This document shows, piece by piece, positions 24,700 to 36,560 of a DNA stretch of 64,000 nucleotides. This DNA comes from Selaginella moellendorffii (taxonomy: Eukaryota; Streptophyta; Lycopodiopsida; Selaginellales; Selaginellaceae). The translations under genes and the position numbers were made by a program. How positions within the stretch are numbered: the stretch's first letter is position 1; each line of letters begins with the position of its first letter. The notes under the pieces are model-generated. The model was not told the DNA's origin. It worked only from the letters and a program-made list of their open reading frames with translations, and did not search any database. The stretch spans positions 636,222-700,221 of the forward strand of contig NW_003314273.1 in assembly GCF_000143415.4 (NCBI RefSeq), given 5' to 3'.

Positions 24700-25959
24700 T
24701 CACTGTGTACCTTTAGGAGCCGGGTAGAAATCGTTGTTTCGCCCTGGAGCCATTAGCAAGCAGTTACCTTCATCCTGAACGATACGCTCTTGTGAGGAAA
24801 CTGGCTCAGCAGTCTGCAGCAGCTCCAGACACAGCTTGAGCTTACTGTGGTCCGCCGGTGCTCCACCTTCCGACGCTAAAGTCAGTGCTTGGAACACATG
24901 ACTTTGCACCATGTCCAGAGCGGTGGTTCCTGCTGGAGAACGTACGTGTGGGCTCGCATGGTGGTCGAGCAAAACCGCTATCATCTCTGGATCAGCGAGT
25001 TCTCCAGCAATGTGTAGAGGTGTCCTTCCTTCGACATCGACAGCGTTGACATCGGCGGCTCCGAGCTGTAGCAGGATGCTCACAACTTTTCGGCTGCAGT
25101 GCGCGACAGCATAGTGAAGAGCGAACGTTTTGTCGAGGCTGAGGCCTTCCTCCATGACCAGAAGCTTCACCAGCTCAACATCCGACGAATCCAGTGCCTT
25201 TTGCATCCTCCGTGTCCGTTGCTCGTCCAGCGAGTCGCTGCAATCGGCTCTGGAGGCATTGTAGTAGCCACATTTATGTCGGATGGCTTCTATCTCGGCA
25301 GCTATCTCCACCGGTACATGTTTCTCTAGCGCTTCCGTTGACAGGCCAGACTTGGCTATAAGCTTGGAACACACTGACCACAGTTGGAGCAGGTCCTGCT
25401 CGCGAGCTGTGACAAGGATTCTCATGGCGTCCTCGATCGATGCCTTCTCAGCCATCGCAGCCAGCTCCTTCTGTTGTAAAGGTAAAGAAGTTGGATTACT
25501 TAAATCATTGGCTTCTCTCTCTCTCTCTTTCTTACAGACCTGTACCAAGACGGAGAGCTCGTCAATGCCAAACATTTGAGCGGCATGAAGGGCTTCCAGC
25601 GCGAAGTCGACCGCGGCTCTACATTGTGAATGCCAACAAGAGCTTTCCTTGCACCCTCTGTCAGGCTGAGAATTCGAAGGTAGCAAACATAGCTGACCAC
25701 TGTAGAGAAATCGCAACGTGAGCATGAAGGCGTCGTGGCCGACTGCCGAGACCGGCATAACCAGGGGGGCTTGCGTTGGTCCATTGCTAGTCAGCACCAT
25801 CCGGAAGAATCGACTCCGTGCAGCCAGGACACACTTGTGAGCATAGACGTGCCTCCCGTCGATTGCAAATGCAACGTCACTGAAGGCCTGGCCATTATCT
25901 AGGAGGTTCGAGAAGTCCTCTGCCAGTTGCTTCAAAGGCTCCGAATCCTCGAGACTCAT
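24700..25959 (-). CDS. BOP: BOP/NBCL-type BTB-ankyrin transcription co-regulator
   Basis: Exons 25959-25540 and 25470-24700 join to 396 residues. The intron (25471-25539, 69 bases) has GTCTGT and CAG ends. The start MSLEDSEPLKQLAEDFSNLL is that of BLADE-ON-PETIOLE proteins. A BTB/POZ domain follows (about residues 23-140: FSDVAFAIDGRHVYAHKCVL), with the plant Cys/His knuckle C-x5-CWHSQC. Then come the NPR1-like helical region (KELAAMAEKASIEDAMRIL) and ankyrin repeats (DSSDVELVKLLVMEEGLSLD, GRTPLHIAGELADPEMIAVL). There is no NPR1-type long C-terminus. In flowering plants BOPs bind TGA factors in the nucleus and act in CUL3 ligases to pattern leaf bases and boundaries. In a lycophyte the target organ is open. 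The intron after the BTB part matches the gene structure I recall for flowering-plant BOPs. Confidence 0.9.
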   Translation of the reverse strand: MSLEDSEPLKQLAEDFSNLLDNGQAFSDVAFAIDGRHVYAHKCVLAARSRFFRMVLTSNGPTQAPLVMPVSAVGHDAFMLTLRFLYSGQLCLLPSNSQPDRGCKESSCWHSQCRAAVDFALEALHAAQMFGIDELSVLVQVCKKEREREANDLSNPTSLPLQQKELAAMAEKASIEDAMRILVTAREQDLLQLWSVCSKLIAKSGLSTEALEKHVPVEIAAEIEAIRHKCGYYNASRADCSDSLDEQRTRRMQKALDSSDVELVKLLVMEEGLSLDKTFALHYAVAHCSRKVVSILLQLGAADVNAVDVEGRTPLHIAGELADPEMIAVLLDHHASPHVRSPAGTTALDMVQSHVFQALTLASEGGAPADHSKLKLCLELLQTAEPVSSQERIVQDEGNCLLMAPGRNNDFYPAPKGTQ

Positions 25960-26728
25960 TCCGGGAAACCTTTCTCAGAACAAACTAGCAGCGGAGCCGG
26001 GACTGCGAAATACCGTGTGAAGATCCTGAAGCAAAGCTGTGCAAGGATTCATCTCATGAAGAACTCTATGCTCTTAGATGGCAAGAGATGGGGCGGGAAA
26101 AGTCTAAGACGATTATAAGAACTCAGCACTCAACTGGTCGTGATCAGCGAGATCAAAAAGGTGAGAGGCTTCATACCTTTGAATTCTTTCTTCTGATTAC
26201 ACATCTGCTGATTCGATCGCTACAGGGATGTTTTGTGGCCGCGAAAAGGCAACAAGAACGCTGTTTGTCCATTCATGGTGCTGTTCTTTCATTCTCTCCA
26301 TTTCACACTTTTTTCTGTGCCTAGGAGTTGACTCGAGAGCTCTCTTTTTCTTTCTAGGAAGGCCGCTACCGCTCCTTACATTTTTTTTAGCATGGGGGAT
26401 TGATGACTCGGTCTTTTCCTTATGCTAGGAAATGGACGGGTAAACGCTACTCCAGTTTTTTTCTTCGCGTTTGGTTTGTCTCGGTTGGATGATTGGCTTG
26501 GTCTTATTAACTTTCATATTTGCAGCTACCCGCCATTGGAAAGGGAAGAACCGGTCAAGGGGGCCCGATGATTGGGACTCTAGAGGTACACATCCAGTGC
26601 ACACTTTTGTCTAGCACCTTGCTTTCACAGGTATGACTGGTTCATCGAGAAAAAGAATTTTTAAAGTTGGAAAAGATAACTAAAGGATGCGGTACGGAGA
26701 CTTACGTTATCTCAGGTGGGGGTGTTAA
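25960..26728. other. 5' flank of BOP-like gene and unresolved exon-like pieces
   Basis: No full gene could be read. Plus-strand segments with splice-like ends occur at about 26088-26159, 26226-26277 and 26526-26586 (a basic, Gly-rich reading), but they do not join with certainty to the coding pieces that follow. Confidence 0.25.
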
Positions 26729-27291
26729 AGCCAGAAAATTAACTTCCAAGCCAGCGAACCAGCCAGCGAGCGGAAGCTTTGGGTGCTGCGACCTTTTACG
26801 AGCAGCACAAACGAGGTCAAAAGCTCCGCTCACCGTGACGAGACTTATCAGGTAAGCGTCCGTTTCTTTTCTAAGAGGAGATTTTCTCTTGATTACAGCT
26901 TCTCTTTGGCAGACAACGGGATATAAAAAAGAGCATCGACAAAAAGGGGCACTAGCATTACGTTGTAGGATCATCCTGGATCTATGCGAGACAGTTGAGC
27001 TGTTCCGGGGCTTGTTTCACGAGGCAGCATTGGGACGGTGAAAAATGCCTCTCCTAGTTTTTATTATGGGCACTGACATTCTCTTTCATTTGGCTCTCAG
27101 AGGCGGTACACATATCCGGAACTCCAGCCTCGAAAAGCTTTCTGGTAATCTGTGCCTGTCCCCTCTCTGTTTTTCTACCTAGTGATTCTCTTGTTTCTTT
27201 GTTAATGTGATGTTTACACTATACAGATATCCAACTTTTAAAGGGGGACCATCTCGCCCTGCGCGTACAGTGTGTCGACATTCTGGAATGA
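26729..27291 (+). CDS. C-terminal exons of an unidentified gene
   Basis: Four segments join in phase with good splice signals and run to a TGA at 27289-27291: an open piece 26729-26851, then 26913-27037, 27101-27144 and 27227-27291. The joined tail contains GYKKEHRQKGALALRC, a helix-like LDLCETVELFRGLFHEAALG and a final LKGDHLALRVQCVDILE. I do not recognise the family, and the 5' exons are uncertain because the frame upstream of 26729 meets a stop. Intron sizes (56-82 bases) match the neighbours. It may be a real fast-evolving gene or a coincidence of open segments; the three-intron agreement is the only positive evidence. Confidence 0.3.
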
Positions 27292-27889
27292 CATGGCGAC
27301 ACTCCCACCAAAGCTTTCGAGCGAGTTGCCGGACGCGAGTTTAGCAGCGGGAGGCGAGCATGTTGTCATCTTCCAGTGGTATGGAGACATCTCTTTTTCT
27401 TTTGCCGATTTGCAGTGGCCACTCCGTGTATAAAAATCCGTCCCTGTGCTTGTTTTTGCAGCAGCCAAGGATTGCAGGTTTCGGTGGTGCTGGTTCCAAT
27501 TCAGGTCGCGGCTACGTTCCCTGTTGCTGGGCTCTGAATTGAAATCAGCGCCCTTGAAACTTTGCGATCCACACAGGGGGATATCGGTTCTATTTTCTCT
27601 CGATGTCTTTGGTGAGGTCTTTGTTTCCTCATGGTGTGGGAGATTAATAAGTTTTTGGCTCCTTTGGCAGCACTGGAACAAATACGTTACAACGCGTGAG
27701 GCAAGATGTTCGTCGTGGATCAATCAGGTACGAGGTTTTTTTATTTGGCGCTCAAAGCGTTAACTATAGTGGCAAAAAGTACTTATTTTACAAGCAGTGT
27801 TAGCTGGCCGGAAATCTGCGTTCCTAATAGTTGCATGGCTTCACAAACTTGTCCACTTGAAGACATCATACCAATTTAAGCTAAAATAT
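27292..27889. other. Unresolved non-coding or decayed sequence
   Basis: Short exon-like pieces continue (around 27300-27400 and 27455-27610), but no consistent frame was found. From 27,760 the sequence turns AT-rich and runs into the first copy of the duplicated germin segment. Confidence 0.3.
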
Positions 27890-28026
27890 AAACTAAGATC
27901 AAGTTTGACTCTGCAGAAGTTTTCACCTTCATTGACAATGAGTTGAAAGAAAGAGATTGATCGCAACAGAAACACCACCATGCTCCCCTTTGTGCTAATT
28001 GGCATGATATTTTTTTAATGTAAACA

Positions 28027-28440
28027 AAGAAGAAAAGCCTGGAACATTAAATCTTGGTGGCGATGTCTCGGCCAGGAACGCACACAACTCGAGCCGGGGT
28101 GTGTATGGCAGCATATTGGCCTTTTGAGCTCCTCTACATTAAGCGCTGTCGTCATCAACAGAGCACCACCACTTGTCTGTTGAAACAGACACACAAAAAC
28201 TATTAAGAAAAAAGAATAACGTAAATAACTTCAGAAAAAAAGTAAGAAGGAAGCTGGCGATGTTGTTTTGTTTACCAGAGTTCTTGGGTTTTGGCTGTTG
28301 AGAGCCGAGATGTAAATCGCAGGCTTGGTCCCAACGTTGAGCTGAAAGTGAACGATTTCAAGTCAGTGGTGAAGATTTCATGGTGGACATAAGTTATTCC
28401 TTGAGACTTTCGTAGAAACAAACGAAAGAACAAGCCATGA
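28027..28440 (-). pseudogene. Germin-like protein relic (exons 4, 3 and 2 fragments)
   Basis: Minus-strand remnants follow GLP order: the last exon (near 28049-28180, with a damaged PGRDI-type end), the start of exon 3 (28275-28350) and then directly the start of exon 2 (28376-28412). The metal-binding boxes are missing and small deletions shift the frame. It corresponds to the better-preserved relic at 35788-36560 in copy B. Confidence 0.65.
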
Positions 28441-28586
28441 GTTTTGAGAACTGAAAAAACCTTCCAATCTTGCTACGAGATTTCGTGCTACGAGACTTCT
28501 TGCTTCGAAACAAAGTCAGCCTTTAAATATAAGTGTTCCCATCAAAAAGCCAAACAAGTCAAGGATATGATCATCATATCAAGATC

Positions 28587-29078
28587 AGATGTTCGCAATA
28601 GCCCGGTTCGTCCTTGAGATCCTTTTCAGTTTTTCGTTCGTCACAGGAAAACCATGAGATCGCAGTGGTGAAGATTTCATGGTGGACATAAGTTATTCCT
28701 TGAGACTTTCGTAGAAACAAACGAAAGAACAAGCCATGAGTTCGAGGCCTGAAAAAAGAATACGTGATTCCAGAGATTGTCTGGGACGATTGCAGCCTCT
28801 CGTAAAGACACTTTGGCAACATGCATCCTCTCCCATTCAACCCCAACAAATTAGATATAAATGATACATCTCATGGTTTTCCTGTGACGAACGATGTACT
28901 TTCAGCTCAACGAGGTAGTTAGTTAGCACCTCGAACTCATGGCTTGTTCTTTCGTTTGTTTCTACGAAAGTCTCAAGGAATAACTTATGTCCACCATGAA
29001 ATCTTCACCACTGCGATCTCATGGTTTTCCTGTGACGAACGAAAAACCTCAAGGACGAACCGGGCTATTGCGAACATC
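28587..29078. repeat. Long inverted repeat built from germin fragments
   Basis: The arms at 28587-28747 and 28929-29078 are reverse complements over about 150 bases with one indel of about 11 bases, separated by about 180 bases. They contain pieces of GLP exon 2 (CATAAGTTATTCCTTGAGAC) and exon 3. Transcription through the region would give a long hairpin. Confidence 0.8.
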
Positions 29079-29079
29079 C

Positions 29080-29760
29080 CCCTTAACATCTCGTAGCACG
29101 AAATTCAAATTCCTTACAGCCTTCGAGTAACAATCTCTTTATCATATCTCGACTTTTCTCATAGAAAAGGTTTTCAACCATTTGAAAAGTTAGTTGGGGC
29201 ATCCCAAAGCACCACGAAAGTATCCAAGTCTTTTGTACCCAGGCGATCTCATGGTTTTCCTGTGACGAACGATGCACTGAAAAGGATCTCAAGGACGAAC
29301 CGGGCTATTGCGAACATCCCCCTTAACATCTCGTAGCACGAAATCGCTAAGAGCTCCCTACCCCGCGAAATCCCGCAGTGGATCGGGATTGGCAGCGACT
29401 AACACATTCAAGCACCCAAGATCACCACTGCCAACAAAGCTTCTTGAAATCCAACGGTAAAGAAAAAAAGTATCCAAATGCGATCAATGTCTCGTTGTGC
29501 TTGAGAAACAATAGGAGAAGAGAGAGAGAGGATCAAAGACGTGTAAAAAGGAAAAATAAGAACGAAATGAGGGAAGAGGACATCGAGCTTGCATGCATGC
29601 ATTCAAGAGAACGTGTGTTTTTGGAAAAAAATTTAATTCAAATTCCTTACAGCCTTCGAGTAACAATCTCTTTATCATATCTCGACTTTTCTCATAGAAA
29701 AGGTTTTCAACCATTTGAAAAGTTAGTTGGGGCATCCCAGCCATTACATTTGCTCCATTA
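29080..29760 (-). pseudogene. Germin-like exon 1/3 fragments and repeated spacer
   Basis: 29243-29275 holds a broken exon 3 piece. 29300-29455 resembles GLP exon 1, with its signal-peptide end near 29450 interrupted. A spacer of about 117 bases (29094-29210) recurs at 29632-29748 and, changed, at 36832-36948. No intact frame remains. Confidence 0.55.
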
Positions 29761-30027
29761 AGTCAAGCTTCGGTGATACAGCGATCAAGTCGCTCTCATC
29801 CTCTACCTAGTCGTTTTTGCAATAGAAACCACTTGATCAACCACTACCCAAGCAATTCTGCAATGAAATCAGTAGGTAGAGGGAAATCGTCCAGAAAATC
29901 CAGCAGCAGCACGAGACTTCTTGCTTCGAAACAAAGTCAGCCTTTAAATATAAGTGTTTCCATCAAAAAGCCAAACAAGTCAAGGATGGATCACTTTAGT
30001 TACAGTGGACAATGTAAACAAAGGACC

Positions 30028-30862
30028 TTAAATCTTGGTGGTGATGTCTCGGCCGGGAACGCACACGGCGGGCGGGGCCAACTCGAGCCGGGGTGTATAT
30101 GGCAGCATATTGGCCTTGAGCTTCCGGATCACGTCCAGCCCTACGTTGAGCGCAGTTGCAGCGGACCTGTCCGGGATCATCAAGAGAGCACCACCACTTG
30201 TCTACACACACGCATCAGAAAAACGTTAAGAGAGAAGCTTTGTTTACCAGAGTTCCTGGGTTTTGGCTGTTGAGAGCCGAGATGTAAAACGCAGGCTTGG
30301 TCCCGACGTTGATCTCAAAGTGCATCATTCCCCGCGGGAATATCGTGATGTCGCCCGGGTTCAAGAGGTTGATGTGTGGTACTCCTGGAAAATCACCCCA
30401 TATGTTCTTTATAAGATCGAGACAGAGAATCTTATTTTCCTACCAGCTGTATCCACGAATCCAACTTGAAGTGGCCCGCCAGAGATCATGGTGAGGAGCT
30501 CGGAAGCTCGAGGGTGGGTGTGTGGGAGATTGACTCCACAGGGAACCATGTTAAAGTGTACATAAGTTATCCCTTGAGACCTGCAAAGAAAACCAAGGAA
30601 AACCTCGATTGGGATCTCCAAAGGCCAAGAGTTAAGAAAAGTACGTGATTCCTGGGAACAGTGTCGTGTTGATCGCTGCGCGAACGCCACCGGGTCCATT
30701 GCTCACGACGCCATTCTTGAACACATCTCGCAGCACGAAATTGCTAAGAGCTCCCGACCCCTCGAAATCTCGCAGCGGGTCGGGGTCGGCAGCGCTCACA
30801 AACACATTCCCGGCGGCAGCGCCCAGGATCATTACCACCAGCATCGACTTCTTGGACTCCAT
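30028..30862 (-). CDS. Germin-like protein, intact copy
   Basis: Exons 30862-30645, 30580-30444, 30384-30248 and 30201-30028 join in frame to 221 residues, the usual GLP size. A signal peptide (MESKKSMLVVMILGAAAGN) leads to the mature start ADPDPLRDF. Germin box 1 (CGVNLPHTHPRASELL) supplies the His-x-His and Glu ligands; box 2 (PRGMMHFEIN) supplies the third His. Germins are secreted beta-barrel cupins of the cell wall that bind manganese. Some are oxalate oxidases or superoxide dismutases, and which applies here cannot be told. The usual N-terminal Cys pair is not seen, which is unusual. TATATAAA at 30979-30972 lies about 110 bases upstream of the ATG on the minus strand. The other GLP copies in the window are broken. 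Confidence 0.85.
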
Positions 30863-30971
30863 CGCTCGAGATCTAGCCAAAGGAAGATTATCTCGTCTCC
30901 TTGTCAGAAACTTCGACTCAGGAAGAGAACGAGAGGGGGCGAACGATGATAAATCTGCCAAGAGTGTGGGG

Positions 30972-30979
30972 TTTATATA
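30972..30979 (-). promoter_or_regulatory. TATA box of the intact germin-like gene
   Basis: TATATAAA on the minus strand, about 110 bases before the ATG. The same element stands before the duplicated copy at 38193-38200. Confidence 0.6.
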
Positions 30980-30999
30980 CTGTGGCAAGTCTCAAAGTC

Positions 31000-33700
31000 G
31001 GAGATTAAAAACTCTCCAAAAACACGCGTAGTCTCAATTGCCAAGCTGGTTACGTTTCTAAATATTTTCTTTACGAAAAAAATTAAGGTAAAACTATTTT
31101 GACCTGACCAGGTCTCACTCACGTTCCAAATCGTAGATTCTACGAATGCATACATACTCACAAGTTCTTACAAACCAATCCTTTGATTGTTTTAGATGGC
31201 AAGAAAAAACATGACGTAGAGTTTTTGGTACATACAAGGAGACTTACACTTGTCAGATACGGGAAATATTTTCTCCTTTTTTTTGTTCGCTCAATGTGCT
31301 GTGTCTGTCATAATCTATAGGAAGAATTATCGCAAAAGCAAAACAGAGAAGAAGATAGCTACGCAAGAATCGGGCTGAACTCTCTCCATCGAATCCGTCC
31401 ACGCAAACCTGGAGAGAAACTTTAGCTCAAAGTTTTGTTACCTTTTCCCCAGGATACACCGTCTTGGATGACGCACTCCTCTTGAGTCCCAGAACAATCA
31501 GATATTTCTCACGACAGGCTTCTAGGGAGGAGACGTTACTGTTTAAATCAGTGAAACTTAGTCAATCTCAGCTTAGCATCCCCAGCTTCTCCAGCGATGC
31601 GTCTTTCTTGGAAAATCCAATGACACATCACCCGGAGAAACTCCACGACGTCGGACTTGCATCCGCCACACCCAAACAATCCGGCCATGATTCTTAAAGT
31701 GGCCTTCCCTTCCGAATATTCTTGTAACGAGTTTTGCAATGGTTTTAGCTCGTACCATTGGAGATTTGTGCTGCCGGGTGGATAGAGGAGCTTGATCAGG
31801 TCACCCAACAGAATGGTTTCTATCGAGAAAATCCAGAAGCAGCTTTCGACTTGGTACTCTGAAAGTCGATACAAGCATTCTCTGTTTCCTTTTCTTTCTT
31901 TAAATCCAGGTGATCACTTTGCAAAGTGTGTCGAGTTCGTGCATCGTTTAGCTTAGTTGGAGGGAATCGATTCCATTTTCTACTCCCAGCTAGTTTTGGA
32001 GCTTACAAGAGGAAACGAGCGACAAAACTGTTGCATAGGGTCACAGGAAAAGGATCTCCGTGAACACCGTTGGAGAATTTGATTTTCTCTTTCCAGCCAT
32101 CTACGGTCGTAGAACACTGGAAGTCTCCGTGAAGGTTTTGCTCTAAAGTGGAAGCAACTCAAGTAATATATAGTAAGTCTCGAAAATATTGTTGGTGGTG
32201 ATTGTGAGTCACCATCACCACCATTAATGATGGCGAAGAATGGCGGACCATGGGGGAGTGATGTAGGTTTAGTCCCATGCTCCTCAGTCGGACACACATG
32301 ATTATGACAGTGAAAAAGTGGTTCATTTATACGCTTCTTACATGGATTTTTTTCTTCTTCTTTTTGCCTTTGTACAATTACAGATTGCAAGCTGGCCTAA
32401 AATTTCCACTAATGATTTCATGTATCTAATCTCGAAATATAATATGGTGTCAAAGTTGGTGTAACCAACAAGGTTGATGGCTCCACGCATTCAGACTATT
32501 ACATCGTGGAGGCAGATAATACCCATTCATCAAGGGAAAATCTATGGTTGGGAAATTTTTAATGCGAATGGAAGTCAGAGTGCAAAGAATGCCAATAGCA
32601 AGAGCTAAAGCCTCGTATAGAATGGATGAAGCACAGCCATGGCTCAGAAACTATTCACGCTTGTAGTACTTCTCCAAGACTGGGCCCAAGAACACATGAC
32701 ATGAGCAAGGTCCCCAATTTGAAGATCACCTGAATACTTTTTCTTTTCGTCTCTAGGTGGAGAAGTACTACTAGCGAATAGTATCTGAGTCATGGCTGTC
32801 ACGTTGTAAAATTGTCACATTGTTGTGTACAATTGGATGCTATTTTTGTTGGTGAGGCATCTTGTTTTAGATCGTAAGGCCCAACTAAAAATCCAAGTAC
32901 AAACTTTGTTTTCATAACAAATTTGATTCTCAAATTTCAAGATTATGTTTGACTAAATCAGATTGTATCAGAGTAAATTTAAATTCAAAAGTTGACAAAA
33001 AAGTCATCAAAACTTTGAAAATTCATTCCTTGGACGAAGGCCAAAGCTTTGGGTAATTAGGTCAGCAAATACGAAGGTGTACTTCAAGGCTAACCTATAT
33101 GCATTTCCATTAATCATGGTTATCATTTCATTTGCTGCCAAAAAGTGTGGGAGTAATTATCATATTATTACCTTTCCTTTACCAGGTTATACTTGTGGTG
33201 TGTACTAAACTCTAGTACTAGTAGTTAGAGGTTACAAAAATTGACTTTGATAAAAGTTCCAATTAAATTTTCATATTACCAAGTTATACAGATAAGGCCA
33301 TTGTAACAACTCAAGACTGAGAATCATATACTATGGCTAGCGTTTTTATTACCAGCTTTATTATAAATTGTCCAAGAACTTTGTGATATGTGATATTACA
33401 TAAAGTTGTTAGACCAATATAGATTTATTTTTGCATATTACTTTTAGGACTTCAAAATAGGTAGAAATTATAAATTACATAAATTTTGCAAAAATAATTC
33501 TAAACTGGTGTTTATTATATTTCTTTAATATTTCTTTATCACACCCTTTTGATCCCATTCATATTCCACCACCACTTTCTCCATAAGTCAGCACTAGTGA
33601 TTAGAAGTTTGAGTTTGCTATTATACTTGACTTGACAAAATTTAGATGTTTTATTAGTGATTGCACTTGGGTGCTTGCTTCTTATCTTACTCATGCGTTG
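31000..33700. other. Non-coding sequence of duplicated segment A
   Basis: The longest frame (31548-31874, minus) has a counterpart at 38637-38999. The two copies differ by frame-changing indels and share no recognisable domain, so it is not called as a gene. The rest is AT-rich and without coding signal. Confidence 0.45.
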
Positions 33701-35250
33701 CTTAGTAATTTCCATCATTGAAACCTAATCCTACATCAATTCAATTGCTATTTGATGCTTGGCATCAAAAGGGATGATGTTAGCACAAATTAAAGCACTT
33801 GCAGGTCGAACAGGCAAGCAGTTGACGAGTTTATGGCCTGGTATATGAAGATGCACGAGCTAGATATGTACCAGAGCATGCGTCAGAACAAGGAGTTAAG
33901 TGCGCCAATTTTACATTCTCAGTTATTTGAGTTCGAAAAGAATAACATTCAGGCAAATCATTGGTTTCTTTATTTATATTTATGGTTTTTCAAATGGAAA
34001 AATGAAAATTTCGAAAAGTAGATGGATGTTGCAACATGTGGAGCAGGCTCATGTGTGACATTAGCGATTTTGAAGTGTAGTACTGTCCTTTCTGGCTGGA
34101 TTTCCTTCCCGGTGGCTGTCCGGAATGGGAGATGGCCAGCTACAAAGATACACAAGGATTATCGGTGAGAGCTATTGTGGAAGAACGAGAGTGCTGTGAG
34201 GAAGCTCCAGGTGAAGATGGATATCAAGTCAGCAAGATCGGCCACCAAGGGCAGCAAGGGCCAGGCTTTTTCTTCAGCCCCGTCACCAGATCGGAAGAAG
34301 GTGATATGTTGAGGATGCTGATGCCATAGAGAGTTTGGAAATCATTCATGCAGATTCAGGAAACCTTGCAGTCCAGTAGGACTTGTTTCCACCAGTCAGT
34401 GCCTCATCGTCAATGAATGCATTGTTATACAGTGACGTGAGCGAATTTGTCTCTCGTAAACTTTGAACTCTTCAACTATTTTCGCTGCTATCTGGTAACA
34501 AACAATAGTATACCATGGGAACTGGAAAGCTTCTGGCTCGTCAAGGAGTGTAGCATGTGTTCAGGATCTCCTTGTTCTTTGCAACCTTGGAGTAGGGGGA
34601 ACCGAAAATACACATGGCAACGATGCTTTCCTGAAAAAACGAACATTCAATTTCGAAAGGATTTACCTTTCCAGGAGTCCTGGCACATCAGCGATTTGTG
34701 TTGGCCGCTACTTAACTCAACACAGAGTTTGTTTTACCTCTTAGAGCCTCTGCTCTCGAGTCCTGCCGTGTCAGTGAGTCCCGCCACATCAGCGTGTCCT
34801 GCCATATCAGCGAGTCCCACCACGGTAGCGAGTCCTGCCACATCAAGGATTTGTGCTGGTCGCCACGTTACTCAGAATAACCTTTCTAAAAATACGGTAT
34901 CCCCAGGACCTTGCCGTGTGCGCGTAATTTTCAGCTTGCAAGTTTCTGCAGTGTTATTCAAAGCCGGCAAATCCACCACGTAGCCAGCTCTGTCTAGTAT
35001 CCCAAAAGCAGCGTTTGCCAAGTTCTTCAGTAAAGCATTTGAGAACTCCGTATACTGATCAACCAGCAACACATCTAGTAGGCGAATCGATGATGAGAAG
35101 ACCCTAACCCCTGCTCATCTGAGCCATATTATGCACATATAGTGCATTTAGGATTAGTAAGTTAGTTTTCAAATCCAGTATTTTATTGGTAGTTTCATCC
35201 CCTCCTCTCTGATACATATACTTTATTATTACCTATATTCATTAAAATTA
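33700..35250. other. Probable insertion present only in duplicate A
   Basis: This stretch has no counterpart between about 40,590 and 40,690 of duplicate B, while sequence on both sides does. It holds a short tandem repeat of about 21 bases near 34759-34845 (variants of AGTCCTGCCACATCAGCG). No clear terminal repeats or protein motif were found, so the nature of the insertion is unknown. Confidence 0.4.
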
Positions 35251-35787
35251 GTTATGATAACTAAAAGTTATTATAGAAATATATGTTTACAATAAAAAAT
35301 AAATTAGAATCAAAAGTAATAAAAGAGTAGAATCCAAAATGATAGCTGAAAATATTATTCATTAGAAAAGTATTTTATAAATATAAAAATTCTTTTCAAT
35401 TTACTATATATAGAGAATTATTTTTTATATGATCTTTAAAAAATTACTTATTTTTCATAAGAATTAAATATACCATACAATTTTTTTTAACATGCTATAA
35501 ATTAAATACCAATAATGCATATCCACTTGAAACTTTCTAGTTTCTCAATTAACTTGGGTAGAGACTAAAAAAAATTTAGCAATACTGACCTCCTACTATT
35601 ATGATTTTTTACCCACAGTCACATTAGTGACACTTGAAACTAAGATCAAGTTTAACTCTACAAAAGTTCTCCCCTTCATTGATAATGAAGTGAAATATCG
35701 CAACAGAAACACCACCATGCTCCCCTTTGTGCTAATTGGCATGATTTTTTTTTAAAAAGGTAAATGTAAACAAAGAAGAGGAACATT

Positions 35788-36560
35788 AAATCTTGGTGGC
35801 GATGTCTTGGCCGGGAATGCACACACTGGGCGTGGCCAACTCGAGCTGGGGTGTATATGGCAGCATATTGGCCTTGAGTTCCCTTATCATGTCCAGTTCT
35901 ACATTAACCGCTGTTGCAGTGGAGCTGTCTGGAATCATCAACAGAGCACCACCACTTGTCTGTAGAAACAGATACACAAAATTATTAAGAAAAAAGAAAA
36001 AAGTAAATAACTTCAGAAAAAAACAAGAAGGAAGCTGGCGATGTTGTTTTGTTTACCAGAGTTCCTGGGTTTTGGCTGTTGAGAGCCGAGATGTAAATCG
36101 CAGGATTGGTCCAACGTTGAGCTGAAAGTGCATCGGTCGTCACAGGAAAACCATGAGATCGCCTGGGTACAAGAGGTTGACGCGTGGTACTTCTGGAAAA
36201 TCACATCGTATTCAATGATCTTTACGGGATCAAGATCGAGAGATTGGACTTATTTCCTACCGCCTGTATCAACGAAACTGGCCCACCGGAGACCATGGTC
36301 AGGAGCTCCAAAGCTCGAGGGTGCGTATGTGGGACATTGACTCCACAAGGAACCATATGAAACTGGACATAAGTTATTCCTTGAGACCTTCATAGAAACA
36401 AACGAAAGAACAAGCCATGAGTTTTGAGAACTGAAAAAAGAATACGTGATTCCTGGGAAGATTGTCGTGTTGATTGCAGCCACGAACACCACCGGGTCTA
36501 TTGCGAACATCCCCATTAACATCTCGTAGCACGAAATCGCTAAGAGCTCCCTACGCCGCG
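35788..36560 (-). pseudogene. Germin-like protein pseudogene (copy 3)
   Basis: All four exons can be traced on the minus strand. Exon 4 (35788-35960) is still open (TSGGALLMIPDSSTATAVN). Exon 3 hits a stop inside what should be germin box 2, followed by further frame changes. Exon 2 keeps VPHTHPRALELL but loses about 10 bases downstream. The signal-peptide region in exon 1 contains a stop. It cannot encode a cupin. Confidence 0.75.

Larger units (their letters stand above)
27891..35530. repeat. Duplicated segment, copy A
   Basis: This segment is collinear with 35638-40870. It starts with a matched stretch at 27891 and 35638 (AACTAAGATCAAGTTT) and contains GLP-derived sequence, an AT-rich tail and a final match at 35350-35530 to 40700-40870. 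The offset falls from about 7.7 kb to about 5.4 kb along the segment. That means copy A has gained sequence, mainly between about 33,700 and 35,250. Confidence 0.75.

Noticed and set aside
31548-31874. Minus-strand frame of 108 codons duplicated at 38637-38999, possible gene
   Set aside because: The two copies differ by frame-changing indels and show no domain or splice pattern. It looks like duplicated non-coding DNA.
33833-34021. Small frames in the copy A insertion as a possible retroelement gag
   Set aside because: No motif, no LTRs and no primer site nearby; coding cannot be supported.
34759-34845. Short tandem repeat of about 21 bases as a possible regulatory or centromeric satellite
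   Set aside because: Only about five imperfect copies and no wider array; an ordinary minisatellite.
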